Assembly (NCBI GenBank): GCA_013298025.1
Contig: JAAFJE010000002.1
Coordinates: forward strand, 248,001 to 312,000
Origin: Cytophagales bacterium
GTDB taxonomy: Bacteria; Bacteroidota; Bacteroidia; Cytophagales; Spirosomataceae
Length of the DNA: 64,000 nucleotides
Direction of reading: 5' to 3'
The notes under the pieces are model-generated. The model was not told the origin of the DNA. It did no database searches and saw only the letters and a program-made list of their open reading frames with translations. Shown here in pieces: positions 63,403 through 64,000 of this stretch; position 1 is the stretch's first letter; every line of letters begins with the position of its first letter. The position numbers and the translations under genes were made by a program.

Positions 63403-64000
63403 ATGAGTCAACAAGTAAGAGTACGGTTTGCTCCTAGTCCGACGGGACCTTTGCATATTGGAGGAGTACGAACTGCATTGTATAATTATCTTCTAGCAAG
63501 AAAACTAGGGGGAAAGATGTTACTTCGCATCGAAGACACCGACCAAAATCGTTTTGTACAAGGAGCGGAAGAATATATTTTATCGTCTTTACAGTGGTTA
63601 GGAATTGAGATTGACGAAGGCGTGGGCGTAGGTGGGCCTCATGCCCCTTATCGCCAATCGGAGCGTTCGGCTATTTACCAACAATACGCCCAACAATTAC
63701 TCAACGAAGGCAAGGCGTATTATGCCTTCGATACATCGGAAGAGCTAGATGCCATGCGTCAAAACTTTGAAAGCCAAGGTTCGGCTTTTCAATATAATGC
63801 CCTCACACGCACCCGTTTGAAAAACTCTTTGACCCTCAGTGCCGAAGAAGTACAAGCCAAACTTGCTGCTGGCGAGCCGTATGTCATTCGCTTGAAAGTG
63901 CCAGCCAAAGAGGAAATTCGTTTCAAAGATTTGATTCGTGATTGGGTACACGTGCATTCGTCAACCATAGACGACAAGGTATTGATGAAATCGGACGGGC
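63403..64000 (+). CDS. gltX: Glutamyl-tRNA synthetase, 5' part (cut by window end)
   Basis: 199 complete codons from the ATG at 63403, open to the end of the window. The N-terminus [17 protein letters not shown] carries the class I HIGH-type motif (HIGG), followed by [13 protein letters not shown] and [11 protein letters not shown], the GluRS signature. Enzyme charges tRNA-Glu (and tRNA-Gln in species lacking GlnRS). The KMSKS part lies beyond the window. Little space (34 bp) separates it from the GntR gene. Confidence 0.97.
   Translation, partial: MSQQVRVRFAPSPTGPLHIGGVRTALYNYLLARKLGGKMLLRIEDTDQNRFVQGAEEYILSSLQWLGIEIDEGVGVGGPHAPYRQSERSAIYQQYAQQLLNEGKAYYAFDTSEELDAMRQNFESQGSAFQYNALTRTRLKNSLTLSAEEVQAKLAAGEPYVIRLKVPAKEEIRFKDLIRDWVHVHSSTIDDKVLMKSDG

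Overview
The window is a chromosomal segment of a Bacteroidota bacterium, most likely a cytophagal (Spirosomataceae-like; the genus is inference). The evidence is a SusC/SusD pair, a type IX secretion sorting domain, DUF4290 next to murA, a PUR-alpha (DUF3276) protein, DUF5723, VCBS/UnbV proteins, AT-rich intergenic DNA and weak ribosome binding sites.

Region 1 (1-14.6 kb) is accessory DNA. It is an array, almost all on the minus strand, of RHS polymorphic-toxin debris: a free-standing RHS N-terminal protein, two RHS-core fragments carrying different C-terminal toxin domains (NlpC/P60-like and peptidase-M15-like), each followed by a secreted candidate immunity gene, then a run of small orphan genes. 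The cassettes are separated by eleven copies or partial copies of a hairpin-rich spacer of up to about 170 bp. In at least four cassettes the small gene is preceded by a few codons that look like the last residues of a lost toxin, cut off at the edge of the spacer. An IS5-type element interrupts the M15-like toxin; removing it with one copy of its 3-bp target duplication restores the reading frame exactly. This looks like a silent reservoir of toxin tips and immunity genes organised by an uncharacterised repeat, and is the most interesting part of the window.

Region 2 (14.6-24.5 kb) is mostly ordinary: a VOC protein, ahcY, a secreted CBM9-like protein with a GHL10-like glycoside hydrolase, a small lipoprotein, leuS, a MITE-like palindrome and a DinB/YfiT-like protein.

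Region 3 (24.5-37.7 kb) is a probable glycan-utilisation locus. SusC, SusD, a VCBS/UnbV protein, a vanadium-haloperoxidase-like protein and a GH29 alpha-L-fucosidase run leftward, and a ROK-family regulator is transcribed divergently from susC.

Region 4 (37.7-53.2 kb) holds housekeeping genes: DUF4290, murA (Asp in place of the catalytic Cys), a DUF5723 protein, pfkA, two tandem TlpA-like thioredoxins, DUF58, RlpA, PUR-alpha, ychF, a single-domain response regulator and a large hybrid PAS/GAF histidine kinase.

Region 5 (53.2-64 kb) starts with an AT-rich gap holding a possible 33-codon gene. It continues with exopolysaccharide genes (CpsB/YwqE-type PHP phosphatase, mannose-1-phosphate guanylyltransferase, polyprenyl glycosylphosphotransferase), a long non-coding gap, a 1214-residue T9SS-secreted glycoside hydrolase with three near-identical N-terminal modules, a GntR regulator and the start of gltX, cut by the window edge.

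No tRNA, rRNA or CRISPR array was recognised.
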